Below are positions 1-10,500 of a stretch of DNA of 64,000 nt, piece by piece (within the stretch, counting starts at the first letter, position 1; every line of letters starts with the position of its first letter). The position numbers and the translations under genes were made by a program. The stretch is from Diphasiastrum complanatum (Eukaryota > Streptophyta > Lycopodiopsida > Lycopodiales > Lycopodiaceae), in NCBI GenBank assembly GCA_029204225.1, contig MU832146.1:1-64000 (forward strand). Reading direction: 5' to 3'. The notes below the pieces were generated by a model. That model saw nothing but the letters and a program-made list of their open reading frames with translations. It was not told where the DNA came from and did not search any database.

Positions 1-58
1 TTTACAATTTGGACATCGAGTGATATTTTTTTTACAATGACTTCTTTTGTCATGTACA

Positions 59-358
59 GGACTATTGAAAAACAAAATTCTCCCAGAAGGGAATGTCATG
101 CCTGAGACAAGAGATGAGGCACGAAAGATGTTGACTACATCGGGATGGACTACAAGCAATATCATGCATGTCCAGAAGATTGTATTTTATATCGAGGAAG
201 GTATGAATAACTCAAGAAATGTCTCATTTGTGATACTCCTCGATATAGAGATGATTTGCAAGGGGCAACCATTCCGTGCAAAGTTTTACGACATTTTCCA
301 GTATTTTCACGATTGCAACGTTTATTTTTTTTGTCCATTTACCAAAAAAACTCATCAA
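59..358 (+). pseudogene. CACTA/En-Spm transposase (TNP2) fragment, frameshifted
   Basis: A piece of the TNP2-type transposase (Transposase_21) of CACTA DNA transposons, the nuclear enzyme that cuts and pastes the element. The first reading frame gives LPEGNVMPETRDEARKM, the linker typical before the TNP2 zinc block. Near base 130 the frame changes and then reads YKQYHACPEDCILYRGRYE, a stop, and further on KVLRHFPVFSRLQRLF; HACPEDCILYR and KVLRHFP.SRLQR are hallmark TNP2 blocks. The frameshift and internal stop make it non-functional. A pyrimidine-rich tract and CAG just before base 59 could be an intron acceptor. The fragment is cut off on both sides and its 5' half is not adjacent. Family assignment is strong, exact ends are approximate. 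Confidence 0.8.
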
Positions 359-531
359 GATGACAAAAAATAAAATTGTTGTCTATAGGTGTGGGCAATA
401 CAGCTATTGACCCTCACCAGGTTTTGAATCCCAAATCTTCAACCTAAAACTTGATTTGAACTCACCCTCTCAAGACTAGCTTTCTAGCAACAATGGATAG
501 TCCTTTGATCAATGATTATCCTCTTGTACTT

Positions 532-544
532 GGCTCTAATACCA
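532..544 (-). promoter_or_regulatory. Primer binding site (tRNA-iMet type), minus strand
   Basis: On the minus strand this reads TGGTATTAGAGCC, one base from the common Copia PBS TGGTATCAGAGCC. It directly abuts the LTR at 545-997, so the element's internal region would run toward base 1. Confidence 0.65.
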
Positions 545-997
545 TGCTGAAAATATAGTACAAAGGACCATAAACGAGCCTACTTAAAGCTCCAAGAGTG
601 ATTGATTGATTGACACACCTATCCAATGCAAAACTAGTCACCAAATCTTGATCTAGATTAGCAAACAAGGATCTTACAACCAAGAGCAATCAAATAGAAT
701 GATCAAATATGAAAATCTGAAGCCTCCATTTTTTCCTAATTTGTTAATCTTACCTAATCCTAGAGTTTTGCCAAGTTGGTGGCTAGGTTGGTTATCCACC
801 TCCATGATTCAAGGAATTTGGTCCTATAATTTAGGATTTATGACCAAACAAACCTAACTAACCATATGAATGATATCTAACCTATCTAGGTAGCCTACAC
901 ATGTGGGAACATGGAATCACAAATGTGGGACCCACCTATGTGCAATCTAGATGGTTTTGATCAAGCTAGATTTGCCAATTTTTGGCAATTTCTCACA
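545..997 (-). repeat. Copia LTR, minus strand (about 453 bp)
   Basis: On the minus strand it starts TGTGAGAAATTGCC at 997 and ends in CA at 545, followed by a PBS. The first bases match the start of the Copia B LTR (TGTGAGAAATTGGC at 7404), so it is a related family. Internal coding sequence of this element is not recognisable to the left. It borders a Copia RT fragment of the opposite strand at about 1004. Confidence 0.65.
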
Positions 998-1003
998 CTC
1001 AAA

Positions 1004-1087
1004 AGGCAATGAGCATATGGTGTGCAAACTCCATAAAGCATTGTATGGATTGAAACAATCACCAAGAGCATGGTTTCAGAGAATTAA
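1004..1087 (+). pseudogene. Copia reverse transcriptase fragment
   Basis: A 28-residue piece of Ty1/copia reverse transcriptase: [18 protein letters not shown] followed by SPRAWFQRI. The [17 protein letters not shown] stretch is a signature of Copia RT located before the YVDD catalytic motif. No YVDD follows; the sequence becomes noncoding at about 1088. It is joined on its left to a minus-strand LTR, so the junction is either an insertion into an RT gene or a deletion scar. Confidence 0.8.
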
Positions 1088-1945
1088 TTCTTTCTAAAAT
1101 TGTATGTAATTTGTATTTTGTCAATTTCATGTGTACTTCAATAAGATTTAATTTTAATTTTGTTCGTATATTACAGATCAAATATCTTTATCACGATCAA
1201 CCAACGAATATGTCATCTGATGAAGAAATGTCTCAAAACAAGTATTTATAATGTAGTATTTATGAAATAATATGTACTTATGATATGGACATGTAGCATT
1301 GTGTGTTGCATATGACAAATTTTTTAGTGTTAATGCTCGACGCCTCCATGACATTTCAAAAAATTAAAAAGGATGGAAGCTTATCAAAAAAGCAAATCAC
1401 GAAAAAGAGCGCAAAATGATTGATCGAGTACTTAGTGGAGGATCATCGTCATCAAGTTCTAGCACTCATTAGAGGAAGTTTGAGTTCAAAAAGGGCCGCA
1501 TATGAATTTGTGCCAAGATCTCTTTTGCATGTTGTCACTATTTTCAACCAATGTCTTTGAAAAGCTATAACTTTTCAGTAGTAGCTCAAAAGTATGACAT
1601 ATGACGAGCGCTTTCCAACGCACCAATTTTCGTCGCATTCTGATATGGCAATCAAAAGTTATGCCAATTTTAGTGTAGACTCAAAATGTGACTCAAAGAA
1701 GTAACGTTACGTTAAAGCCACTATGTCAAGAAACTATTGGGCCACATGTACAAAAGAAGTGAATAAAAAATGAAAAAGGAATCTTGACAAAATGCCCTTT
1801 TTGTGTTTAAACTTCCTCTAATGTGACCTCGACAAAGAACTACGGTACTATATATTTGTAATTATATAAAATTTGAGAACAAATTAATTGTCATGCAAAT
1901 CATTTTTTGCATCAACAAGCTAACTATTCTTATGTTTGTCACATG
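1088..1945. other. Unassigned interval
   Basis: AT-rich sequence with no ORF that I recognise. It lies directly upstream of a CACTA transposase N-terminal block and may be the 5' part of the same element. Confidence 0.4.
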
Positions 1946-1949
1946 AAAT

Positions 1950-2558
1950 TAGTATAAAAAAGAGTACGACGAAAAGATATATTGTGAGTGTAAGCAATGC
2001 AAAGGATTTAAAATTCGACCACGACGAATTGTGGCACAACATTTGTGGAAGTTTGGAAAGCATGTTGAGGAGCCTGATGTGGTTTTGGAGGTATATTTTA
2101 TTTGCTTAGTATTAGTCTTTATCATACACAATGTTTTTGAAAAATAAGACTAATGCATGTATACTTTTTCTCTCTTGCAGAATAGTACATTGGTGTCAAC
2201 CTCTTGCACAATTGATAATCTTATCAACAAAATAAGAAATATTGATTTTGGATCATCTTTGGCATTGGACAAAGATCTAGTTGATGATTTTATTGATGAG
2301 GTCACTAGTGACTACACACCGAGTAATGTGGAGGTTATGCATATTCCTATGTCTCATATATCCACTCACTCCTCCAGTCTTGACATTGATCCTACTTCAA
2401 TGGATTCTGATCATCTCATAGTGTCATCACACCTAGATTGTACCCAATCCACAACACCTTGTGAAAATCCTATCCCAAGCTCTATCCATCTCATGATGTC
2501 ACCACATACAGATATTGTGCATCCCATTACACCCAACGTAAATATTCTTCTATCTTAG
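1950..2558 (+). pseudogene. CACTA transposase-associated N-terminal region, two exons
   Basis: The first exon gives a Cys pair and a conserved block, CECKQCKGFKIRPRRI then AQHLWKFGKHVEEPD, resembling the CxxC...HLxxxG zinc region at the N-terminus of CACTA TNP2 proteins. A likely GT-AG intron runs from about 2090 to 2180 (acceptor CTCTTGCAG), after which a 133-codon ORF continues with an acidic, Ser/Thr-rich segment usual for the linker of these transposases. A second copy of the same module lies at 15.5 kb, also with an intron at the same place. The downstream catalytic part is absent; Copia A's LTR follows at 2673. The call rests on comparison of these two copies and family knowledge, so it is moderate. 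Confidence 0.6.
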
Positions 2559-2672
2559 CTACGCCATTAGAAAAAAGAACACAACTTGGACGCATTTTGA
2601 CAAAATTTGAAAAAGAACAAAGTTTTTTACGTACTATCGACTCATCCAAAAATGTTTTAAATTCATTGACCG

Positions 2673-3398
2673 TGTGAAGATTATTAAAATATTATCTTCC
2701 TATCTCGAGTTTGGGGTCATGTCCATGATAATTTCCACTAGATTTCATGTTGTACATATGAGTGTGAATTTAGCACATATCCTTCTAGTGTAGCTCGGTT
2801 TTGAGTTAGATAGGTTCAATTATGATGACATGCAAATTTTTAGATAGCATGCAAAGTCTTACTGTATGCATGCAAGCCACATGCAATCAGTGCATGCAAC
2901 ATGCAAAGTAGTTTCTGTAATCTACCCATGTCTAGGCAATTTTGTGAGTTGACATGCAGTACATGCACCATGCATGCGTGCAATTACACATGTGGATCTA
3001 TGGTAGGTGAATTTGTTCAGTTAAGTGGACTTTCCATGCAGCTCCACTGTAGGAATTCGAGTCTCTCTCATGTAGGGAATGCTGGACATGTTTTGCCACA
3101 TTGTGAATATTGAGATTTTGGTGTTTTGGACTCATTATCTCTCTACCCGATCTTCTATGTATGATTTTCTCTCTCTACCCGAGAGCAGCCTCTTTTTCCC
3201 ATACTGCACACTTAGAATTATTTTTGACATTCATTTCTCATAAAGAAGAGTTAGATTTTTTCATCAGATGTATGTCATTGTGCTCTTGCCTTAGATTTTT
3301 CAAGCATATTGTTCTTTAATCAATCTTGTGCAATCACAACACCTCAGTAAGATCCTGTAGGGTGTGTGGTGAAGTTCACACGTGCTAAAAACTTCACA
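2673..3398 (+). repeat. Copia A 5' LTR (about 726 bp)
   Basis: Starts TGTGAAG and ends CTTCACA, a perfect 7-bp terminal inverted repeat, and is followed at once by a PBS. It carries two copies of a CTCTCTACCCGA motif (about 3140 and 3172) that also occurs twice in the Copia B and E LTRs, and a TTCACACGTGC half G-box palindrome near its end. The pyrimidine-rich motif may mark the transcription start or R region; that is inference. Confidence 0.8.
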
Positions 3399-3410
3399 TG
3401 GTATCAGAGC
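3399..3410 (+). promoter_or_regulatory. Primer binding site (tRNA-iMet)
   Basis: TGGTATCAGAGC, complementary to the 3' end of initiator tRNA-Met, directly after the Copia A 5' LTR. It primes minus-strand DNA synthesis. Confidence 0.85.
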
Positions 3411-4154
3411 TTCATGATTTGAAGAGATGAGGGTGTATACATTAGATCATCGGTGTTTTTGCTTGCAGGAACTCGAATTTTGGAGAAGGATTCAAACTTG
3501 CTGAGAAACAATAAGTGGATCAAATCAAGACTGATCTGATCTAGTGGAGCTCTGTACGGACGGAGAGCTCACACGTGTGAAATCAGCCCTCATTAATGAG
3601 TGCTACTTCTCAAGGAATGATCCAAATTTGATGTTCTATAGCTTGTTGGATAGGTATTGGAGAGTAAAATGTGTTGCTCTTGTTTCTAAATCAATTTGAT
3701 TTTTTTTAGAAGAGTTTTAGGCAATCCGAGAGTTTGAGAGGGTACTCAACTCGTGGGATATGCCAAAGTGAGCACACATGTCTTTTTCACCATTTTCATC
3801 AATTTTCACTGTCGATCAAGTAGAATTGGATAGAAGTGAGTGTTCTGAGGTCTTAGACTTTTCATTTCACACATATTACTGTGTTTGAGCTGAAAGTAAG
3901 TTCCTAGAGAGTTTATCAGTACATTGAAATTCGTGGGAGAGATAGACTTCTTGTTTGCATGTGCTTCTTCTTTTGTGACTGAAGCAAGATCCAAATTCAA
4001 GGTAGATTGATTTTCTGCATTGAAAATTTGTTCTCACATATGTTGCTAGATTTCATAGGGTGGATCAACATTTGTGTTAGATCCTAGATTGAGATAGCAA
4101 GCAACATCCTTTCAACTCCATTTTTTATCATTACTAGAATTTCTCACCAAGAAG

Positions 4155-6405
4155 ATGTCTTCATCTGGTTCACATTTCTTAGAGCACAGTGAGAGATTAA
4201 CATCTTCCAATTATGCAATGTGGAAGATCAGAAGGGAATCATTGTTGATTCTACAGGATGTAATGGATATTGTGAGTGGAGCTGAAGAAGAACCTGCTGC
4301 ACCTAATGAAGCTGCAACATTCCACAAAAGAACCAGAATTGCCCTTCATTTCATAAAAATGAATGTTACCAATGAAGTGTTAAGAGAGATCAATACATGC
4401 ACCACTGCCAAGGAAGCTTGGGATACTCTGAAAACAATCCATGAAATAAAAAATACTTCTAGATTGCTTACACTTAGAAACCAAATATTTCTAAGTTATC
4501 AGAGAGTAGATGAGAGTGTTTCATCATATGTCATGAGAGTTAATAATCTTCATCAAGAGTTAGCTGGTATTAGTGATGCTCTTAAGAACACTAAACTTGT
4601 TCAAGTAGTCCTAAATGGACTTAGAGATGAGTATGACAATATTGTGCAGACTTATGCTGTCAGAGAGGATCTTCCATCCTTGGAGACACTGCAAGGTGTT
4701 CTCATTGTTGAAGAAAGCAGACAAGACAACAAGATGCTGAGGATCAACAAACTTTCATTGAAAGATGGTGGAGATGACAAAGCACTCTTCATTTAGAGAC
4801 AAGTCAAGAGGCAAGGGCAAAGTACAACAACACTTCAAGAAGGACAAAGCCAAAGAAGGTGGTGAGGATCAGTCCTCACAAGGTGCAACATCCAATGGCA
4901 AGAAGAAGCTGTCAAAGATCAAGTGTTTTTTCTGTGGAAAGAAAGGACATTATTCATCAAATTGTTTCAAGAAGAAGAACCAATCTAAGCAAGCTAACCT
5001 TACTAATGAGGATGAGTGTGAGGGTGTAGAGAGTGAAAGAGAGGATTCATTAATGTTGCCTACTCTTTTATCTTTTCCTTTTAAGAATGAAGAAGTCTGG
5101 TGGATAGATAGTGGGGCTAGTTCCCATATGTCAAGTTCTAGGAACTCTTTCACTAATCTCATGCCATATCTAGGTGAAAAAAGGTCAATCTATATTACTA
5201 ATGATGTAGAGTGTAGGATTGAAGTAATAGGTAGCATTCCATAACATGCATCATCATCAAAATCTCTTGGCTTACATGATGTACTGTATGTACCTAGATT
5301 GACTAGGAATCTCATTAGTGTAGGACAGTTGTTTGATAGTGGATTGGATGTCAAGTTTCAAGTTGACAATTGTATAATCTCAAGAGAAAATGAAGGTATT
5401 GCTAGAGGATCTAGAATTGGTAAGTTGTACAAACTAGATTCTAGGGAGAGTGCTAACATTTCAGATATTGCTTATGAGACCAAGGTTCTACAGGAGGATC
5501 TGTGGCATAAGAGATTGGGTCATCCCAATTTCAAAGCCATGCAATCTATGGTCAAAGAAGGAAAAGTTGTTGGTCTACCAAAGACACTGTCAAAGGAGTG
5601 TCTATCTTGTGAAGCTTGTGTGCTGGCAAATTCACATAGAAGACCTTTTCCTAGATCAAATATCAAGACAAAGCAACCATTTGAACTTGTACACTCAGAT
5701 GTTCATTTCTCATCAACTAAGAGCAAAGGAGGAGCCAACTGCTTTGTCTCTTTTGTAGATGATTATACAAGACATTCTTGGATCTATATGTTGTCTTCAA
5801 AAGCCATGGTTTATGATGCTTTTCTTACTTTTAAAGCTTATGTAGAGAAGCAGTTTCCTTTCAAGTTAAAAACTTTTAGTGATAGTGGAGGGGAATACAC
5901 TTCCAATAAGTTTAAAGACTTTTGTGAGAGAGAGGGTATTCAAAGAGAGTTCTCTTGTTCATATACTCCCTCAAAAATTTAATTTGGATGATGTACAGAT
6001 CAAAGAGACTCATGCAAGATCAATCATCAATCTTGATGGTGTTCAAGAAGAGGTGAGGCCGAGGCTTGAGGAGGAGCAGATTGAAGCTACCACACCAAGA
6101 AGATCTACATGAGCCAGATATGAGCCAAGGAGGCTCACATATGATGAAGAAAGAAGGCAAGTGGAAGATGAAACTTACTATCATGCACTTTTTATATCAT
6201 ATGAAGAACCTAAGGATGTCCAAGAAGCCTTTCAATCCAAGGAGTGGGTTGAATCAATGACCCAAGAATTTGAAGCCTTGGTGTCAAATAACACATGGGA
6301 GCTTGTGGAGCCACCAAACAACATGCATGTGATCGGATGTAAGTGTGTATTCAGAATCAAGTATAATCATGATGGATCTATCAATAAGTATAAATCAAGG
6401 CTGGG
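4155..6405 (+). pseudogene. Copia A gag-pol, frameshifted and truncated in RT
   Basis: Ty1/copia polyprotein. Gag (from ATG 4155) begins with the UBN2-type capsid start SERLTSSNYAMWKIRRESLL. A one-base frameshift near 4790 moves the frame, which then shows the CCHC knuckle CFFCGKKGHYSSNC, the protease site DSGASSHM, the GAG_preINT zinc pattern (HKRLGHPN, then CEAC), and the integrase core (HSDVH, DDYTR, SGGEY). An in-frame stop lies at about 5242. At about 5980 the integrase is cut and joined to the linker before RT; RT starts (EWVESMTQEFEALVSNNTWE, CVFRIKYN) and stops at KSRL, about 6403. The integrase C-terminus, most of RT, RNase H and the 3' LTR are missing. Relative of Copia E at 60-62 kb, with which it shares long gag blocks. 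Confidence 0.9.
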
Positions 6406-6531
6406 CACTTGTACGTGTATTTTGTGCTCCCGAATTCATAAACTGGAGTAGCATTTGATATATCAATGTACATTTTTCTATGAAGTCTATACATGTATTT
6501 TTGTTCTATGCTATCTATATTTTTTTTTATC

Positions 6532-7371
6532 TTAATTTAGTATAAGTACATCATCCTTTGCAACATCATCAATAACGGGAGGCTGAAGCCTTGCCCTAGC
6601 TAGTATACTCATGATAATTTCTTGTCTAAATCTGTACACCTGGCTTGATGTGTACTCAGGAAGTGTAAACTACAAAATAGAACATTCATGTATTAGTAAT
6701 GGCCAAAAACATCACCATAATAGAAAACTAATCATGATTCCAAAATAAGAATAAACAGAATTTATTACCTTCAAAATATCAACATCTTGTTGAAGGTTGA
6801 ACCACTCTAAAAACAACTTGGCATTGTATAATGTGTACCACCCATAGCTGAATGAATCATTTTGCTGGGGTGACTGCAAAATAATTCAGCACACATGAAA
6901 TCAATTATGAAACCAAATGAATTAGATTGAAAATATTTCATTAGAATACTGATTTCAAAATGCTATTAAGAAAGACAGATTTTACCTCCAAACTAACGAT
7001 CTGCCAGTCCACGGAATGGGGAACGTCTGTAGAAATATATTTACTTAGATATGGAAGGTATATATCTACATCCTTATGCGTATTTCTCGCTGAATTCATC
7101 TTGACAAAAAAATATTTAATGATATTATTTACAGATCTCTTAATAGAGATCAGGTTTAAACTCCAGTGGTCACTGCAAAATAAGTTTGAAATTTCTTTAG
7201 CTGCAATTCTGAGAACTATTTCCATTGACAATGCCAATGTTAATGCATAAAACAACAAGAAACATTTAATATATCTTACTTCGTATGATAAGGTATGAGC
7301 AGATACTTTGTTGCTGGTGTGAATCCACTTGTCAGACACTGTGACAATGTGTCATTGTTCTCTTTGAAAGC
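6532..7371 (-). CDS. ULP1/SENP-like cysteine protease (C48) fragment, four exons
   Basis: C-terminal half of a ULP1-type SUMO-protease domain, a family often carried by plant DNA transposons. Exons on the minus strand: 7371-7280, 7172-6986, 6873-6769, 6669-6532. All three introns have GT-AG ends and the reading frame stays open across them to a TAA at 6532. Exon 1 ends KYLLIPYHT and joins DHWSLNLI, giving the catalytic-His block; exon 2 ends WQIVSLE; exon 3 begins SPQQNDSFSYGWYTLYNAK, where Q is kept but the catalytic Cys (xCG) is Tyr (SYG); the last exon has YRFRQEI. The Asp after the His is not identifiable. So splicing and frame are preserved but the active site looks dead. The 5' exons are missing: Copia B begins 33 bp beyond exon 1. 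Host gene or transposon cargo cannot be decided. Confidence 0.7.
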
Positions 7372-7403
7372 CTGAAGCAGGAAGTTACTCAGCACCAACA
7401 ACT

Positions 7404-8229
7404 TGTGAGAAATTGGCAAAAATCTAGCTTGGTATTTTTTATGATAGAAGTTTGTAAGTAAATCTCACATGTGTGGAGGGTGTTCCCACGTGTGGAGAAT
7501 TGTAAACTAAATAAAATTGTTTGATATAGGGGTCTCATAGAATTTCATAGTCAAGCATTTAGGTGTAGGATGTTGATAGGGTGGTCAAATTTGGCATAGA
7601 TGGCAAATTATCCATTTCCACTTGTAATGCCACTGTTGAGCCAAAATAGAGTAGGAGGCCAAACTTGTGCCAATTAGAGTGTAGACAAGTGTAATGCTTT
7701 TGTTTGATGAAGTTTAAGAGGTCCAATAGGATTTAGAGGTGGAACCATGAGTGGTCCAATAGAATTTGAGGTTTGCTTGAAAATGGTCCAATAGAATTTA
7801 GAGGTGCATGGATCAAAGGTCCAATAGGATTAAGAGGTGGAAAAGTGTGGTCCAATCATAGTTAAGCATAGTGGTAGCTCATGGATCTACTAGTATCATT
7901 GTACTTCTAATTTGGATCAAATTGATTTTGAGATTGAGTGGATTTTGAGTGTAAGTGATTTTCTAGCTTTCTCTCTCTACCCGAGAGCTATTGATGATTT
8001 TCTCTCTCTACCCAAGGAGAGCAGCTTGTTTTAACTTAGATTACTTTTGGAACACTTCCCACACGTGTGAGTGAGAGTTGGAAGTGATTGAATGCATGTA
8101 GTAGTGTGTTTTTGCCATAGAATCAAAGATAGATCTTGAATCTCAATCTAGTCTTGATCTTGGTGCATGTACACACCTTAGGAGATCACAAGTACATGTT
8201 GTGGACAGTCCACACGTGTGAAATCAACA
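7404..8229 (+). repeat. Copia B 5' LTR (826 bp)
   Basis: Begins TGTGAGAAATTGG and ends AATCAACA directly before the PBS. Its first 71 bases recur at 10941 as the 3' LTR remnant. From about base 75 inward it is homologous to the Copia E/F LTR at 63149-63885 (minus), so B has an extra 5' block. It holds five GGTCCAAT sites, two CTCTCTACCC motifs (7970-8015) and two ACACGTGTG palindromes (8061, 8212). Confidence 0.85.
7720..7856 (+). promoter_or_regulatory. U3 array of five CCAAT-type repeats
   Basis: GGTCCAAT occurs at 7720, 7753, 7785, 7819 and 7849, each followed by a diverged AGRATTTAGAGGTG tail except the last. Spacing is 30-34 bp, about three helical turns. The same array appears in the Copia E/F LTR. 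Likely an enhancer in U3; that function is inference. Confidence 0.65.
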
Positions 8230-8241
8230 TGGTATCAGAGC
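8230..8241 (+). promoter_or_regulatory. Primer binding site (tRNA-iMet)
   Basis: TGGTATCAGAGC immediately after the Copia B 5' LTR; a G-box palindrome ends 8 bp upstream. Confidence 0.85.
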
Positions 8242-8985
8242 CTACCTAAGGTTACCATGCATTTTGATCCATTTAAGTGAAAACTATTCATCAATCTTGA
8301 GCTAGAAATTATTCAAGGTCCATTTCCTAGCTATCTTGTTCAATTCTGGATCAAAACAGATCAAAAGGACATTGATTGGGTCTGACCTGATACTGTATGG
8401 AATTAGGTGCTCAGACATGTGTGAGGAACATCCAATCTCAGTTTGAAAGTTCTCTCTCATGCTTGATCCATTTATCTTGTTTGATAGCTTGTTTTGAAGC
8501 TATTTTTGTCTAGTTTCTGATGCAATCAGTTTCATTCCATTTGGTTGAGCCAATCAAAAGTTATAAGCTTTTGAAGAGTGTTAGGTAGGGCACCTAGACC
8601 TGGGTGGACACATTTGGTTTGGTCAAGAGATTTCTTGGTTGATCCAAAATCACAGTTGAATGCTTACCAATCTCATCTATATGTGATCTAGGCACTGTTT
8701 TGAGATCTTAGCCATTTTGTTTCATGCAATATCATTGATTTGAGTCAAATTTGGTTTCTTAGTGTATTTCACATGTGCTAAGAGTGTTTGATCCTAACTT
8801 TGCCCATACTCCATTATTTGATGTGAAGTAGATCTAGTTTTGGAGAGATTGAGATAGCTAGTGAGAATCATCTCACAGTTTGTTGCAAGATCTTGCATAG
8901 GAGATAGTAGCACACCATTATTGGATCCTATAGTGAGAGAGAAGCAACATTTTTTGTTCATCGCTTTTATTTATCTCCACTTTAC

Positions 8986-9329
8986 ATGACTTCAATGAGT
9001 TCATACTTGTTGCAACCAAGTGAGAGATTGTCTACTTCCAAGTGAGAGATTGTCTACTTCAAGAAGAAGAATCAACTCAATCAAGCCAACATCACCAATG
9101 AGAAAGAAGACTATATTGCAAGTGATGGAGAAGGCTCTCTTATGGCATCAAGCTTCTCCTCTTCCACCTTCAACAAGGATGACTCATGGTATATTGATAG
9201 TGGATCATCTTCACATATGTGTGGCTCCAAGCACTCTTTTTCATCTATTATGCCTTATGATGGAGTCAAGAAGACCATACACATTGCAAGTAAGCATGAG
9301 TGAAATATTGAAGGAGTAGGGATTATTCC
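8986..9329 (+). pseudogene. Copia B gag start fused to protease region
   Basis: From ATG 8986 the frame reads the Copia gag start SSYLLQPSERLSTSK and then meets a stop inside a 22-bp tandem duplication (9018-9039 and 9040-9060). The next recognisable residues, KKKNQLNQANITNEKED, belong after the gag zinc knuckle, so nearly all of capsid and the knuckle itself are deleted. The protease follows with DSGSSSHMCGSKHSF. A second stop (TGA at 9301) precedes the long ORF in the same frame. Copia E supplies the undeleted version for comparison. Confidence 0.8.
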
Positions 9330-9330
9330 C

Positions 9331-10500
9331 TTGAAGCTTGCATCTTCCAAAGATCTCTTTTTCAACAATGTTCTTTTTGTGCCAAAGCTTACAAAGAACA
9401 TCTTAAGTGTTGGCCAACTTCTTGATAGTGGCTTTGATGTCGATTTCAATATTGACAATTGTGTGATCAAGAAGGATGGTGAGATCCTTGCATATGGATC
9501 AAGATTTGAAGGCATCTACAAATTGGATCCAAGTGAGAGTGCAAACTCTCTTGATGTTTCTTATATGTCCAATATCTCAAAGGAGGATGATCACACAAGA
9601 TGCGCATATCTTCTCTCTTCAAGTATTACGGTGTATAATTATTCCTTATTATTCAAAGCATATGTTGAGAAGAAATTCTCATTGAACATCAAAGCTTTGA
9701 GGATCATTGGAGCTCTTGAAGGGATAGCACCATATGAAGTTTTATTCAAGATGAAGCCTAAGGTTGATCACCTTAGTGAACTTGGTAGTGCTTGCTTTGC
9801 ACATATTCCCTTGGAAACAAGAAGGAAGGATGATCCAAGTTCATGGATCATGATTGGATACTCATCCATCAAGGAGGCCTTTAGTGTCTTTACACTCTCT
9901 ATTTCAAAAGTGATTGTGAATAGAGATGTCACATTGCATGAAGATTCAATCTTGGAAGTGGCCGAGATCAAGGCTTCTCAAGAAGCATCACAAGTTATCT
10001 TTTTTGAAGGTATTCAAGTTATGATGGGGCCAACGTGTGAGGAGGAGATTCTTCTTCATATGATTTCAAGAAGATCTTCAAGATGCATGGCCAAGTCTTT
10101 ATGTCTCACCTTACATGGCAAAGAGGGGCATCTTTCATGTTGTATCTACTACAACACATTCATATATGCTTCTCTTCCTTTGCTTGAAATGCTATCTTGC
10201 TTCATTGAATTTTTTGGATCTCAAAGTTCAAGAAAAGCTATACTAGTTTTGTATGATGCTTATGGTATGGACATGTTTCTTGTCATTATTGACTTAGATG
10301 TGTTTCCAATACTTTTTGAAAGAAATATATTGTATTGTCAAAAGTACGCTCTTGGTTCTAGTAAGAACAAGATTGGGCTTGGTACTCACTTTTTTGAAAA
10401 TCATGTTTTCACATGTTTTGAGGCAAATTGTAAACTCCTCTTGAGATTAAGTGAAGCATCCAAAGTGGACACTTACATCCTTGAGAGAGTACCAGCCTAA
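9331..10500 (+). CDS. Copia B compact ORF: protease/integrase remnants plus novel 3' module
   Basis: A 389-residue open frame. Residues 1-85 match the Copia protease-to-preINT region (VPKLTKNILSVGQLLDSG, YKLDPSESA). The preINT zinc region and integrase start are missing; a short integrase piece follows (HTRCAYLLSS, FKAYVEKKFS), then a second in-frame deletion joins IKALR to the integrase C-terminal part (PYEVLFKMKPKVDHL, PLETRRKDDPSSW). Both deletions keep frame. After residue 250 there is no RT: only a diverged RT-entry block (RRSSR, LTLHGKEGHLSC, AILVLYDA), then a tail with the block EANCKLLLRLSEASKVDTYI that recurs in Copia D. Probably a non-autonomous element product or a remnant of one; catalytic activity is not expected. 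Identity of the first part is firm, function of the tail unknown. Confidence 0.75.
   Translation: MKLASSKDLFFNNVLFVPKLTKNILSVGQLLDSGFDVDFNIDNCVIKKDGEILAYGSRFEGIYKLDPSESANSLDVSYMSNISKEDDHTRCAYLLSSSITVYNYSLLFKAYVEKKFSLNIKALRIIGALEGIAPYEVLFKMKPKVDHLSELGSACFAHIPLETRRKDDPSSWIMIGYSSIKEAFSVFTLSISKVIVNRDVTLHEDSILEVAEIKASQEASQVIFFEGIQVMMGPTCEEEILLHMISRRSSRCMAKSLCLTLHGKEGHLSCCIYYNTFIYASLPLLEMLSCFIEFFGSQSSRKAILVLYDAYGMDMFLVIIDLDVFPILFERNILYCQKYALGSSKNKIGLGTHFFENHVFTCFEANCKLLLRLSEASKVDTYILERVPA

Noticed and set aside
9255-9515. Minus-strand ORF over Copia B
   Set aside because: Antisense shadow of the protease region.
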